DNA of 64,000 nucleotides from Trebonia sp964581815 (GTDB lineage: Bacteria > Actinomycetota > Actinomycetes > Streptosporangiales > Streptosporangiaceae), in NCBI GenBank assembly GCA_964581815.1, contig CAZORE010000029.1, positions 1 to 64,000 of the forward strand, in the 5' to 3' direction. Under the pieces are notes generated by a model. That model was given only the letters and a program-made list of their open reading frames with translations. It was not told where the DNA came from and made no database searches. Shown here piece after piece: positions 25,231 to 34,444 of this stretch. How positions within the stretch are numbered: position 1 is the stretch's first letter; each line of letters begins with the position of its first letter. The position numbers and the translations under genes were made by a program.

Positions 25231-26331
25231 ATGGCTGACATGGTTCGCGCGGTGGTGCAGACCGGACCGCGGCAGATGGAGATGCGCGAGTACCCCAGGC
25301 CGGTGATCGGCCCGGACGACGGCGCGCTGCTGCGCGTCGAGGCGTGCGGCATCTGCGGGTCCGACGTCGAGCAGTACAAGGGAGCGATGGGCACTCGCGG
25401 CCTGCCGATGATCCCGGGACACGAGCCGCTTGGAATCATCGAGGAGATCTCGGAGTCGGCGTCCCGCCGCTGGGGCGTGTCGGCCGGGGACCGGGTGGCG
25501 GTGGAGATCCTCATCCCCTGCCGGTCCTGTGACCGCTGCCTGGCCGGGCGGTACATGAACTGCAAGAACCGGATCGGCAGCCACGGCGGCTTCAACCCGC
25601 CGGAGCGGGCGAACGTGCTGTCCGGCGGCTATGCCGAGTACATGCACCTGCACCCGAACTCGATCGTGCACCCAATGAGAAACGACATCCCGGCGGAGAT
25701 CGCCGTCATGTACAACCCGCTGGGCGCGGGGGTGCGCTGGGCGCTGGAGTACGGCGGGGTGCACCTCGGGTCCTCGGTCCTGGTGCTCGGCGCGGGCCAG
25801 CGGGGTCTCGCCGCCGTCCTTGCCTCGCGGTACGTGGGCGCGGGCCTGATCATCGCCACCGGGCTGAGCCGCGACGCGAAGAAGCTTGAGCTGGCCCGCG
25901 AGTTCGGCGCCGACCACGTGATCAACGTAGAGGAAGAGGACACGGTCGCCCGGGTCCGCGAGCTGACCGGCGGCGACGGGGTGGACGTGGTGCTCGACCT
26001 GACCCCGATGGCACAGCAGCCCATCCTTGACGCGATCAACGCGGTCAGCTGGGGCGGCACCATCGTGCTGGCCGGGCTGAAGGGGCACAAGGACATCCCG
26101 GTCCCCACCGACATGCTGATCAACAAGGCGCTCACGGTGAAGGGCGCCTTCTCCGTCGACGCCAACGGCTACACCAACGCCATCCGGCTGATCGAGTCGG
26201 GCAAGTTCCCGCTTGAGAAGATGCAGACGCACAAGTTCGGCCTGGACGACGTGGAGCACGCCATCAAGCTGCTGGCCGGCGAGCTGCCCGGCGAGGACGG
26301 CATCCACGTCGCGGTCATGCCCGGGCTGTAA
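25231..26331 (+). CDS. Zinc-binding medium-chain alcohol dehydrogenase
   Basis: The 366-residue protein starts at the ATG behind AGTAGGACG; the upstream frame (from 24997) has no such support. Catalytic zinc: GICGSD (Cys) and PGHEPLG (His/Glu). Structural zinc: CRSCDRCLAGRYMNC. NAD-binding: LGAGQRG. It groups with threonine/sorbitol-type dehydrogenases rather than the NDMA type. Likely oxidises an alcohol for the amidohydrolase 24 bases downstream. Confidence 0.88.
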   Translation: MADMVRAVVQTGPRQMEMREYPRPVIGPDDGALLRVEACGICGSDVEQYKGAMGTRGLPMIPGHEPLGIIEEISESASRRWGVSAGDRVAVEILIPCRSCDRCLAGRYMNCKNRIGSHGGFNPPERANVLSGGYAEYMHLHPNSIVHPMRNDIPAEIAVMYNPLGAGVRWALEYGGVHLGSSVLVLGAGQRGLAAVLASRYVGAGLIIATGLSRDAKKLELAREFGADHVINVEEEDTVARVRELTGGDGVDVVLDLTPMAQQPILDAINAVSWGGTIVLAGLKGHKDIPVPTDMLINKALTVKGAFSVDANGYTNAIRLIESGKFPLEKMQTHKFGLDDVEHAIKLLAGELPGEDGIHVAVMPGL

Positions 26332-26355
26332 GCCGGAAAGGGGACTTTATCTCTC

Positions 26356-27414
26356 ATGCCTGTCATCGACTCGCACGCGCACATCTTCCCCGGCGACTTC
26401 GGGCCGCCGCCGGCCGGGTGCGACCCGGCGGCCTGGCCGTCCGTGGAGCCCGGTCAAGAGCCGGGCACCAGCCTGCTCGTCAACGGGCCGATGCGGTTCC
26501 CGGCGAAGAAGGTGTGGTTCGACGCCGAGGCGCGCCTTGAGGCCTCGGCCGCGTCCGGCCTTGACGCGGAGCTGCTCTCCCCGTTTCCCGCGCTGCTCAA
26601 CTACCGCGTGCCCGGCCCGCTCGGCCGTGACCTGTGCCGGGTCACCAACGAGTACATCGCCGGGCTGGTCGCCTCGTTCCCGATGAGGTTCTACGGGCTC
26701 GGCACCATCCCGCTGCAGGACCCCGAGCTCGGCGCGGCTGAGCTGACCGAGCTCGCCAAGCTCGGCCTGGCCGGCGTGGAGATCGCCTCCAACATCAACG
26801 GGGCGTCGCTGCACGACCCGCAGTTCGACGGCTTCTGGGCGGAGGCGGAACGGCTTGGCACCGCGGTGTTCGTCCACGGCATGCCGGCGCCGACGGACCG
26901 GGTTCCTGGCCCGGCCGTCGCGACGTTCGGCGTCGGCGCCGAGGCGTCGCTCGGCGCGGCGGCGATCATCTCGGGCGGGGTGGCGGAGAAGTACCCCAAC
27001 CTCAAGATCTCCTTCAGCCACGCCGGCGGCGGGTTCCCGCTGATCCTGACCCGCGCCCAGTGGTTCTGGGGCCGGACCTGGAACGAGGAGCCGCCGGTGC
27101 CCGAATCGGAGCGCCCGGAGGCCGCCCCGTGGTTCGCCGAGCACAGCCCGATCGAGCTGGCCCGCCGGTTCTACTACGACTCGCTGGTGTTCGACCGCCG
27201 CGCGATCAGGTACCTGGCCGACATGTTCGGTGCCGACCGGCTGCTCGTCGGCTCGGATTACCCCGCCATGACCCGGGAGCAGCCGATCGCGAAGACGCTG
27301 CGCTCGATGGGACTTTCGGCAGCAGAAGAGGACAACGTCCTATGGAGTAACTGCTTCCGATTCCTGGGTATCGACCCGCCAAAGTTATCCTCGTCAATGT
27401 GGGCACGACAGTGA
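26356..27414 (+). CDS. Amidohydrolase-fold decarboxylase/hydrolase (ACMSD-like)
   Basis: The 352-residue protein starts at ATG after GAAAGGGGAC. Metal ligands of the amidohydrolase 2 fold are visible: HAH (residues 7-9, in DSHAHIFPG), a histidine in FVHGMP, a histidine in SFSHAGGGFP and an aspartate in VGSDYPAM. This family includes aminocarboxymuconate-semialdehyde decarboxylase and aromatic-acid decarboxylases. The PaaX-type regulator immediately downstream favours aromatic or ring-cleavage metabolism. Confidence 0.85.
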   Translation: MPVIDSHAHIFPGDFGPPPAGCDPAAWPSVEPGQEPGTSLLVNGPMRFPAKKVWFDAEARLEASAASGLDAELLSPFPALLNYRVPGPLGRDLCRVTNEYIAGLVASFPMRFYGLGTIPLQDPELGAAELTELAKLGLAGVEIASNINGASLHDPQFDGFWAEAERLGTAVFVHGMPAPTDRVPGPAVATFGVGAEASLGAAAIISGGVAEKYPNLKISFSHAGGGFPLILTRAQWFWGRTWNEEPPVPESERPEAAPWFAEHSPIELARRFYYDSLVFDRRAIRYLADMFGADRLLVGSDYPAMTREQPIAKTLRSMGLSAAEEDNVLWSNCFRFLGIDPPKLSSSMWARQ

Positions 27415-28394
27415 GCAGCCTATCTACCTTCCTTGACCCGCTTGAGGACGACGACGGGGTCCCTCAGCCGTGGGCATCACCGGGCTCGGTCGCGCAGCGG
27501 CCGCCCCGGCTGCTGCTCACGCTGCTCGGCGACTACTGGTGGCAGCGGACCGAGCCGCTGCCGTCGGCCGCCATCGTCGCCCTGCTCGCCGAGTTCGGCG
27601 TCAGCGACTCGGCCGCCCGCGCCGCGCTGTCCAGGCTGACCCGTAACGGCCTGCTTGTGACGTCGCGGCACGGGCGGCGCACCTACGTCCAGCTGTCCGT
27701 CCGGGCCGCCGACGTGCTTGACGACGGCGGGCGGCGCATCTTCTCCTTCGGCAGGCGCCCCGCGCCGTGGGACGGGATGTGGTCGCTCGTCGCGTTCTCC
27801 ATCCCCGAGGAGCACCGGGCGGCGCGGGACGAGCTGCGCAAGGCGCTGCGCTGGCTGGGCTTCGCCCCGCTGTACGACGGGCTGTGGGTGTCGCCGCGCG
27901 ACCACGCGGGCGAGGTCATCGAGCGGCTCAAGGACCTGGGCATCACCACGGCCACCGCGTTCCGCGCCACGGCGCTGCCCTTGCCGGCCGGCGCGATGCC
28001 GCTCGGCGCGGCGCCGCTCGACATCCCGTCCCGCGCGTGGGACCTGAGCGGGCTGGCGGGCCGGTACGAGGAGTTCACCACGTTCGCCAGGCAGCTGCGC
28101 GACCAGACCGTGGCCGGCCAGGTCAGCGTGGCCGACGCGCTGGTCGCACGGACCCGGGTGATGAACGAGTGGCGGGCGTTCCCCGCCATGGACCCGGACC
28201 TGCCCGACGAGCTGCTCCCCGCGGCGTGGCCCCGCGCCACCGCCAGGGAACTGTTCATCGCCTGCTACGACCTGCTCGGCCCGCTGGCCACGCGCCGGGT
28301 CCGGCAGATCATCGCCCGCTACAGCCCGGACCTCGCGGTCCGGGCCAACTTCCACAACACCGAGCTGACCATGTCCGACACCGCAGAGGCCTGA
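27411..28394 (+). CDS. PaaX-family transcriptional regulator
   Basis: The start is taken at GTG 27411, overlapping the amidohydrolase stop as GTGA; GTG 27399 is an alternative. An N-terminal winged helix (FGVSDSAARAALSRLTRNGLL) precedes PaaX central and C-terminal domains (WSLVAFSIPEEHRAARDELRKAL). PaaX proteins usually repress aromatic-acid degradation genes and respond to CoA thioesters. Probably autoregulates this three-gene operon. Confidence 0.9.
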   Translation: MSSLSTFLDPLEDDDGVPQPWASPGSVAQRPPRLLLTLLGDYWWQRTEPLPSAAIVALLAEFGVSDSAARAALSRLTRNGLLVTSRHGRRTYVQLSVRAADVLDDGGRRIFSFGRRPAPWDGMWSLVAFSIPEEHRAARDELRKALRWLGFAPLYDGLWVSPRDHAGEVIERLKDLGITTATAFRATALPLPAGAMPLGAAPLDIPSRAWDLSGLAGRYEEFTTFARQLRDQTVAGQVSVADALVARTRVMNEWRAFPAMDPDLPDELLPAAWPRATARELFIACYDLLGPLATRRVRQIIARYSPDLAVRANFHNTELTMSDTAEA

Positions 28395-28413
28395 GCGGCG
28401 GCGCGGGCGAGGG

Positions 28414-29103
28414 TCATGCGCAGGATGTGGCCTGCTGCGCCGTGATGTCGGGGTAGTTGAACGGGTTGGTCGGCGCGTTGTCGCCGGAGAACACCGCGGG
28501 CAGCCCGTTCGGCCAGGTGAAGGTCACCCGGGTCCAGTACCAGGTGCCCTTGCCCGACGCGCAGACCATCACCGGGTTGCTGAGCGTCACGCGCACCGCG
28601 ACCGCGTGCAGCGTGCCCGCGGCGCAGTTCGGGTTGCAGTCGTCAATCTTCTCCGTCCCGGCGCCTGACGCCTGGGTGGAGGTCCACGCGGTCCAGGTCA
28701 TCTTCCACAGCGCGGTGGTGCCGTCGCCGGACAGCCCGCAGCCCGACGCGCAGGCGGGCCGGAACACGTGGGTGCCGCGCACGTCGCCGCCCTCGGCGAG
28801 GAAGACCTCCGGGGCGGCCGGTGACGTCCCCCCGCCGGCCGCGGCCGGGCTGGCCGTCGTCGCGGCCGGGCTGGCCGGCGGGGTAGCCGGCTGAGCCGGG
28901 CTGGCGCTGGCCGGCGCCGAGACGGACGCGGAAGTCGCCGCGGCTGAGCTCGCCGCGGCCGAGGCGGTGGCCGTGCCGCCGCCCGTGGCCGAGGAGGACT
29001 TGCTCGTGCAGCCGGCCAGGGGGGCGAGCGCGAGCGGGAGGACGGCAAGGAGAGCGAGCCGGGCGGGAAGGGCGGAAAGGGAATGAGCACGCAACCGTAG
29101 CAT
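28414..29103 (-). CDS. Secreted lipoprotein of unknown function
   Basis: The 229-residue product has a signal peptide with lipobox LAGC and a 70-residue Ala/Ser/Pro linker. The C-terminal domain of about 120 residues (from EVFLAEGGDVRGTHVF) is rich in Trp, Thr and Gly and has six cysteines (for example CASGCG and DDCNPNC), suggesting disulfides. Not recognised. Convergent with the PaaX gene. Confidence 0.75.
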   Translation of the reverse strand: MLRLRAHSLSALPARLALLAVLPLALAPLAGCTSKSSSATGGGTATASAAASSAAATSASVSAPASASPAQPATPPASPAATTASPAAAGGGTSPAAPEVFLAEGGDVRGTHVFRPACASGCGLSGDGTTALWKMTWTAWTSTQASGAGTEKIDDCNPNCAAGTLHAVAVRVTLSNPVMVCASGKGTWYWTRVTFTWPNGLPAVFSGDNAPTNPFNYPDITAQQATSCA

Positions 29104-29260
29104 GAGGTCACCAACCTGAATAGACGCTGAAAACCGACTCCTAGACGCCTAGCCTGGGCGACCGGTTGCCGTACCTGGCCGGGTGACCCCGCGCTGCTAC
29201 GGGGCAGCCCGTCGGGAGCCCGCGGGCTCGACTTCCTGGACGCCGGCTCCCTAGCGCGAC

Positions 29261-29956
29261 CTACCTTGACTCGGGCAAGGCCAGGGCCTGCGCCGCGAGG
29301 GTGGCGCGCTGCAGGGTCTCTCGCAGCGCCTGGCTGGTCTCGGCGGCCTGCTCGGCCAGGCCGGTGATCTCGGTGGTGGCATGCTTGTCCGCGGCCGTTC
29401 GCGCGACCAGGTCGAGGAACTTGTCATTGCGCGCCGCCGCCCGGTGGGCGGCCTCCCAGTCGCGCCGTGACGCCTCCGCGACCGCCACGTGCTCCGCGAG
29501 CGCCTCAAGCGCGAGCACCCGGGCCGTGGTGGCGTCACGGGCCACGGAGATCGCCCGGTTCTGCGAGAGCAGGACCGCGGTCGTCATGGGCCCCGCTTGA
29601 CCTCCGGCGTAACTGACGGCCAGGTCAAGCAGCAGTGCGGTGATCTCGCGCAGCGCGACGGCGATGTCCCACTCGTGCTGGCGCAGTGCGCGTTCCTGGA
29701 CGGTGCCGCGCAACTCGCGGTGGTACACCTGCGACGTCACGACGGTCGCGATCGCGCACTGAGCCCGGTACAGCAGAATCCCGCACTCACGTTCGAGCGC
29801 GAGCGGTGACACGACCTCGTCCTGGTGGCGGGTCTGGCGGACCGGCCCGACGTTGTATGCCAGCTGCGCCTTCACCATCCGGACGAGGCGGTCCCGCTTG
29901 GCAGGCCGCAAGCTGGGATTCGCCACGGGCTCTGGAGCACCGACATTGCGGACCAT
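29261..29956 (-). CDS. Helical protein of unknown function
   Basis: The 231-residue product is mostly helical, with long Ala-rich segments (AEQAAETSQALRETLQRATLAAQALAL at the end, quoted in part: TSQALRETLQRATLA) and no signal peptide or membrane segment. It begins 9 bases after the modBC stop in the same direction, so it is probably co-transcribed with the molybdate genes, but nothing shows a molybdenum role. Not recognised. Confidence 0.7.
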   Translation of the reverse strand: MVRNVGAPEPVANPSLRPAKRDRLVRMVKAQLAYNVGPVRQTRHQDEVVSPLALERECGILLYRAQCAIATVVTSQVYHRELRGTVQERALRQHEWDIAVALREITALLLDLAVSYAGGQAGPMTTAVLLSQNRAISVARDATTARVLALEALAEHVAVAEASRRDWEAAHRAAARNDKFLDLVARTAADKHATTEITGLAEQAAETSQALRETLQRATLAAQALALPESR

Positions 29957-29965
29957 GGAGGCATT

Positions 29966-31840
29966 TTAGAGGTCAGCGTCGCCGGCGGGCCAGGCGGTGA
30001 TGTCGGCGGGTTCAAGGCGCACGGCGCAGTGGTCGCCCGGCGCCAGGAGCAGCGCCGCGGTGGTGCGGACGCGCAGCTCGGGCGCCCCCGGCTCGCCGGT
30101 GCGCAGCCGGACGGTGAGGGTGGTCAGCGTGCCGATGTCGGCGATGTCGTCGATCACCGCCGGGTACGCGGTGCCGTGCCCGTTGGCGGCGGCGTCCGCC
30201 GCGGGACCAGGCAGGACCGTGACGTGGTCGGGACGGATGGTCCACAGCACCGCGGCGCCGGCGGGCAGGTCGCCGGTCGCCGCCTCGATCCGCAGCCCAG
30301 AACGGGGGCCGACAGCGATGCTGCCCGGCTCGGCGACCGTCCCGTGGATCAGGTTGGGGATGCCGAGCAGCCGCGCCACCTGCGGGGAGGCCGGCCGGCC
30401 GAACACCTCGGCGCGCGGCCCGGCCTGGAGCAGGCCACCGTCGCCGATGACGATGATCTCGTCCGCGAGCAGCGCCGCCTCCTCAGCGTCGTGCGTCACG
30501 ATGATGGTGGACAGCCCGGCGTCGCGCTGCAGGCGGCGCAGTTCGCGGCGCAGCTCCTCGCGGACGGGGGCGTCGAGCGCGCTGAACGGCTCGTCGAGCA
30601 GGACGAGCCTGGGCTGGAAGGCGAGCGCGCGGGCGAGCGCGACCCGCTGCCGCTGGCCGCCGGACAGCTGCCCGGGCAGCCGCGCCTGCAGGCCGTCGAG
30701 GCGCAGCGTGCGCAGCCACCAGGCGGCCAGCGCCGGGTCGGCGCCGACTCCGAACAGCACCTGCTGCCAGACGGTGCGGCCGGGGAACATGGTGTGCCCC
30801 TGCGGCACGTAGCCGACCCGGCGCTCCTCGACCCGCACCGGGCCGACCTCGGCGCCGTTGAACTGGACACGGCCGGCCGAGGGGCCGAGGAACCCGGCGA
30901 GGGCGCGCAGCGCGATCGACTTGCCCGCGCCGGAGGGGCCGAGGATGGCGATCTTGTTGCTCGCCGACTGGTGCGCGAGCCGCAGCCGGAAGGTACCGAC
31001 GATGAGGTCCAGGTCGAAGGAGACGGCGACCGGCTCGACCGGCGGCGGCGGGGCGGGCGGCGGCAGCACCAGGGGCCTGCGCAGCCGGGGCGCCAGCCGG
31101 ACCTGGCTGAGGAGCAGCACGACCACGGCGACGCCGAGCGCCAGCGCGGTCGGCGCCTGGGTGTCGGGGATGCCGGTGGAGGAGAACTGCACGTAGGTGA
31201 AGACAGGCAGCGTGTACGGGTGGTAGGCGAGCAGCACGGTTGCGCCGTACTCGCCGATCGCGCGCAGCCAGGTCATCAGCATGCCGGTACGGATGCCTGG
31301 CAGGGCGACCCGCAGCGACACCAGCAGGAACCGGCTGGCCGGCCGGCGGCCGAGGGAGGCCGCGAGTTCCTCGAGCGCGGGGTCGACGCCCTCGAACGCC
31401 GTCCGCGCGGCGACGATGAGGAACGGGCCGGCGACGAAGGTCTGCGCGATGCACACGCCGACCACGGTGCCGGTGAGGTCGTCGTTGAAGAGGTTCCCGA
31501 GCCAGGTGTACGGGCCGACGATGTAGATGAGCAGCAGGCCGGCCATCACCGGCGGCAAGGCCAGCGGAAGCTGGACGAGCAGGCCGATGAGCCAGTTAAG
31601 CCGCCCACGGGAACGCGCCAGCCAGTACGCGAGCGGTATGCCGAGCAGGGTGACGATCGCGGTGGAGACCGTCGCGGTCGCCACCGAGGTCCACAGGGCC
31701 GACCACAGCCCCGGGCTGCCGAACCCCCGGTCGCCCGGTTGCGCCAGCCGGTACAGGAAGGCGACGACCGGGACCGCCAGGTACAGCGCGAGCAGCCCGC
31801 CCAGGTACGTGAGCGGGCTGCGTGACGCGCGGTATTTCAC
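29966..31840 (-). CDS. modBC: Fused molybdate ABC transporter permease-ATPase (ModB-ModC)
   Basis: A single 624-residue frame joins a ModB permease (residues 1-255, five or six membrane segments, coupling region around LEELAASLGRRPASRFLLVS) to a ModC ATPase. ATPase motifs: GPSGAGKS (Walker A), LSGGQRQR, LVLLDEPFSALD and a VTHD H-loop. A C-terminal part from about residue 500 looks like a TOBE/molybdate-binding domain. A Pro-rich linker (LPPPAPPPPVEP) joins the halves. GTG start 48 bases after the modA gene. Confidence 0.9.
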   Translation of the reverse strand: MKYRASRSPLTYLGGLLALYLAVPVVAFLYRLAQPGDRGFGSPGLWSALWTSVATATVSTAIVTLLGIPLAYWLARSRGRLNWLIGLLVQLPLALPPVMAGLLLIYIVGPYTWLGNLFNDDLTGTVVGVCIAQTFVAGPFLIVAARTAFEGVDPALEELAASLGRRPASRFLLVSLRVALPGIRTGMLMTWLRAIGEYGATVLLAYHPYTLPVFTYVQFSSTGIPDTQAPTALALGVAVVVLLLSQVRLAPRLRRPLVLPPPAPPPPVEPVAVSFDLDLIVGTFRLRLAHQSASNKIAILGPSGAGKSIALRALAGFLGPSAGRVQFNGAEVGPVRVEERRVGYVPQGHTMFPGRTVWQQVLFGVGADPALAAWWLRTLRLDGLQARLPGQLSGGQRQRVALARALAFQPRLVLLDEPFSALDAPVREELRRELRRLQRDAGLSTIIVTHDAEEAALLADEIIVIGDGGLLQAGPRAEVFGRPASPQVARLLGIPNLIHGTVAEPGSIAVGPRSGLRIEAATGDLPAGAAVLWTIRPDHVTVLPGPAADAAANGHGTAYPAVIDDIADIGTLTTLTVRLRTGEPGAPELRVRTTAALLLAPGDHCAVRLEPADITAWPAGDADL

Positions 31841-31888
31841 GTGATGAAACTTACCGAGTCAGGGCGAACGGTGACCGGCCACTCGCCG

Positions 31889-32854
31889 CTAACCGATCGC
31901 GCTCTGCACCGTGGACGGCACCCCGGTGCCGGTGACCTTCACCGGGCTGATCAGGTCGAAGCCGTCCCCCTTCAGCACCGTCTGCACGGCTGGGCTGAGC
32001 ATGTAGGCGACGAACGCCTCGGCGCCCGCCTCGTTCGGCGCGCCCGCGAGGGTCGAGATCGTGTAAGTGGCCTTCAGGTCCGTCGTGCCGGTGAGCGGCA
32101 CGGTCGGGATGTTGACGGGCACGGCCTCGGCGGTGTAGAAGAAGCCCGCGTCGAGCTGGCCCGACTGCAGCCGGGCGACCAGGGTCTCCTCGGGGAACAC
32201 GTCGCCCTTGTCGTTCTCGATCGCCGTCAGCGCCGGCAGGTTCTGCGACTTGGCGGTGTCGGTCAGCGCCTCCGCGACCAGCTTGCCCTTGGGGTCGGTG
32301 GCCGGGTCGGTGAAGCCGAGCTTGAGCCCGGGCGTGGTGATCGCCTTGTACCACGGCTCGGACTTGATGGTCGCGGCGAACTTGCTGTTCGCGTTGTAGC
32401 CGAGCACCACGTTGGACGAGGCGAAGCTGATGTAATACGAGACCCAGCTGCCGTTGGCAGCGCCCATCAGGGTCGCGGTCGCCTTCGGGCTGGCGCTGAT
32501 GAACACGTCGCCCTTGTAGACCTTGCCCTTGACGTCGGTCACCAGCGCGGTGGAGCCCGCTCCCGCGCCGGTCACCGAGTAGCCGCTCGCGGTCTGGAAG
32601 GCCGGGCCGACCTGCTTCGTGATCAGGTTGACGAGCGAGCCCGCGTACAGCACGTCGACCGAGCCAGAGCCGGTGGCCGAGGACGACGGGGAGGCGGCGG
32701 CGGACGACGCGGCCGGAGACGACGCGGCGGTTGACGCCGGCGTGCTCGCGGCCGACGAGCTTGAGGACGAGCTGCAGGCCGCGGCGGTGAGGCCGAGGCA
32801 CGCTATGCCGAGCGCGGCGGCTATCCGCCGTCGTGATGACCCGAATGTGAGCAT
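31889..32854 (-). CDS. modA: Molybdate ABC transporter substrate-binding lipoprotein
   Basis: The start is placed at ATG 32854, just before the signal peptide and behind AAGGTC; a frame reaching to 33022 adds unlikely residues. Lipobox TAAAC is followed by Ser/Ala linker. The domain has DVLYAGSLVNL near residue 65 and ALTDTAKSQNLPALTAI, with the length and strand pattern of ModA/WtpA proteins. The permease-ATPase fusion directly downstream supports an oxyanion cargo. Confidence 0.87.
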   Translation of the reverse strand: MLTFGSSRRRIAAALGIACLGLTAAACSSSSSSSAASTPASTAASSPAASSAAASPSSSATGSGSVDVLYAGSLVNLITKQVGPAFQTASGYSVTGAGAGSTALVTDVKGKVYKGDVFISASPKATATLMGAANGSWVSYYISFASSNVVLGYNANSKFAATIKSEPWYKAITTPGLKLGFTDPATDPKGKLVAEALTDTAKSQNLPALTAIENDKGDVFPEETLVARLQSGQLDAGFFYTAEAVPVNIPTVPLTGTTDLKATYTISTLAGAPNEAGAEAFVAYMLSPAVQTVLKGDGFDLISPVKVTGTGVPSTVQSAIG

Positions 32855-32870
32855 GACCTTGACATTAGCT

Positions 32871-32892
32871 ATTGCAACTTGCGCAACGCAAT
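32871..32892. promoter_or_regulatory. Possible operator upstream of modA
   Basis: Repeated TTGC/GCAA units (ATTGC at one end, GCAAT at the other, with TTGCGCAA between) lie 17-38 bases before modA. The symmetry is partial. It could be a regulator site or promoter overlap; no regulator gene is adjacent. Confidence 0.3.
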
Positions 32893-33105
32893 AAGACACG
32901 ACATCGCTAGTCCGTACTGTGACCTGCCGTGCACCGCGCGCACCGGCCGCGGTAGCGAGCCGGTTACCCGCCGGTATCCTGGCCGACTTGTCCGCCGATA
33001 CACAACGAATACCCTTGGTCATTGTGATGACGCCACAATGACCGGCCCGCCGGCCGGGCGGATGATGGCACCCAAACTGTGTTCACTGCCCGGGGAGGGT
33101 ATTGC

Positions 33106-34221
33106 ATGAAGACGCGAGCAGCGGTGCTCAGAGACGTCGGCAAGCCGTTCGAGATCGTGGAGCTTGACCTCGACGAGCCGAAGGCAAACGAGGTCCTCAT
33201 CCGGTTCGTCGCCTCGGGCCTGTGCCACTCCGACGACCACCTGCGCACCGGCGACATCCCGGTCAGGTACCCGATCGTCGGCGGGCACGAGGGCGCGGGC
33301 ATCGTGGAGCAGGTGGGACCGGGCGTCACCCGGCTGGCCGTCGGCGACCACGTGATCACCTCCTGGCTGCCCGTCTGCGGGCACTGCCGGTTCTGCTCCC
33401 GCGGCCAGACCAACCTGTGCGACCTGGGCCGTTTCCTGGTTGACAACTCCCTGCCGGACGGCACCTACCGCTACCACGAGGGCAGCACCGACTTCGGGCA
33501 GATGTGCCTGCTCGGCACGTTCTCGCAGTACGCCGTGGTATCGGAGTACTCGGCGATAAAGATCGAGGAAGACTTCCCGCTCGAGGTCGTCGCGCTGGTC
33601 GGCTGCGGCGTGCCCACCGGCGTCGGCACCGCGGTGAACGCGGGCGAGGTCCACCCCGGCGACACCACGATCGTCTACGGCATCGGCGGCATCGGCATCA
33701 ACGCGGTGCAGGGCGCGGCCATCGCCGGGGCGCGCTACGTCATCGCGGTCGACCCGGTGGAGTTCAAGCGCAGCACCGCGCTCACCCTCGGCGCCACCCA
33801 CGCGGTGGCCACCGCCGAGGAGGCGCACGAGCTGGCGTTCCAGCTGACCTACGGCGTCGGCGCGGACCAGGCACTCGTCACGGTGGGCGTGGTCACCGAG
33901 GAAGTCGTCTCGGCGGCCTTCTCCGCGATCCGCAAGCGCGGCATCGTCGTCGTGACCGCGATGGGCGGCGGGCTCGAAACTAAGGCGGTGCACGTCAACG
34001 CATTCGAGCTGACCGCGTTCGAGAAGCGGCTGCAGGGCGCGCTGTTCGGCCACGACAACCCGTTCGACGTCGTCCCGCGCATGCTCGAGCTGTACCGGGC
34101 GGGCAAGCTCAAGCTCGACGAGCTCATCACCAACCGCTACACCCTCGACCAGGTCAACCAGGGCTACGAGGACATGATGGCGGGCCGCAACATCCGCGGC
34201 GTCATCATCCACGAGCACTAA
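33106..34221 (+). CDS. NDMA-type (mycofactocin-dependent) zinc alcohol dehydrogenase
   Basis: The 371-residue protein starts at the ATG after GGGGAGGG. Catalytic zinc residues are in GLCHSDDH and GGHEGAG; structural zinc cysteines in CGHCRFCSRGQTNLC. Cofactor loop YGIGGIG. The C-terminus (GYEDMMAGRNIRG) is that of NDMA-dependent alcohol dehydrogenases, whose tightly bound NAD is re-oxidised by mycofactocin. An mft locus lies 8-12 kb away. Followed by a strong hairpin. Confidence 0.9.
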   Translation: MKTRAAVLRDVGKPFEIVELDLDEPKANEVLIRFVASGLCHSDDHLRTGDIPVRYPIVGGHEGAGIVEQVGPGVTRLAVGDHVITSWLPVCGHCRFCSRGQTNLCDLGRFLVDNSLPDGTYRYHEGSTDFGQMCLLGTFSQYAVVSEYSAIKIEEDFPLEVVALVGCGVPTGVGTAVNAGEVHPGDTTIVYGIGGIGINAVQGAAIAGARYVIAVDPVEFKRSTALTLGATHAVATAEEAHELAFQLTYGVGADQALVTVGVVTEEVVSAAFSAIRKRGIVVVTAMGGGLETKAVHVNAFELTAFEKRLQGALFGHDNPFDVVPRMLELYRAGKLKLDELITNRYTLDQVNQGYEDMMAGRNIRGVIIHEH

Positions 34222-34244
34222 GGCGACGGCTTACGGCCGACGCG

Positions 34245-34296
34245 GAGCCCGCCCACGTTCTGGATCTCCACGATTGTCCAGAACGCGGGCGGGCTC
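34245..34296 (+). terminator. Hairpin after the alcohol dehydrogenase gene
   Basis: Arms 34245-34264 and 34277-34296 pair at 19 of 20 positions around a 12-base loop, starting 24 bases past the stop codon. Only two Ts follow, so it may act as a weak or factor-assisted terminator. Confidence 0.75.
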
Positions 34297-34337
34297 TTAC
34301 GTTCCCGTCGCTCGGCGCCCCCCGCCCGGGCCTTTGC

Positions 34338-34363
34338 GCGCTCCGCGCTTGTTGCTGTTATCA
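34338..34363 (+). repeat. Dispersed 26-bp repeat, copy 1
   Basis: The sequence ends GCTGTTATCA and is identical at 25 of 26 positions to 38975-39000. The core CTTSTTGCTGTTATC recurs at 42193-42207 inside mftF. It lies between a terminator hairpin and the next gene. Confidence 0.8.
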
Positions 34364-34444
34364 GTTCGGGTGTACCCAGCTCTACCTCGAAGACGGCACG
34401 TGGCTCCATCGTGGTGCCGGGTCGGCCGTGCCTAGCATGAGGCC

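Noticed and set aside
29825..31825. A 666-codon plus-strand frame opposite modBC
   Set aside because: It is exactly antisense to an unmistakable ABC transporter fusion, Arg/Gly/Ala-rich with no domain; an open frame caused by GC-rich codon bias.
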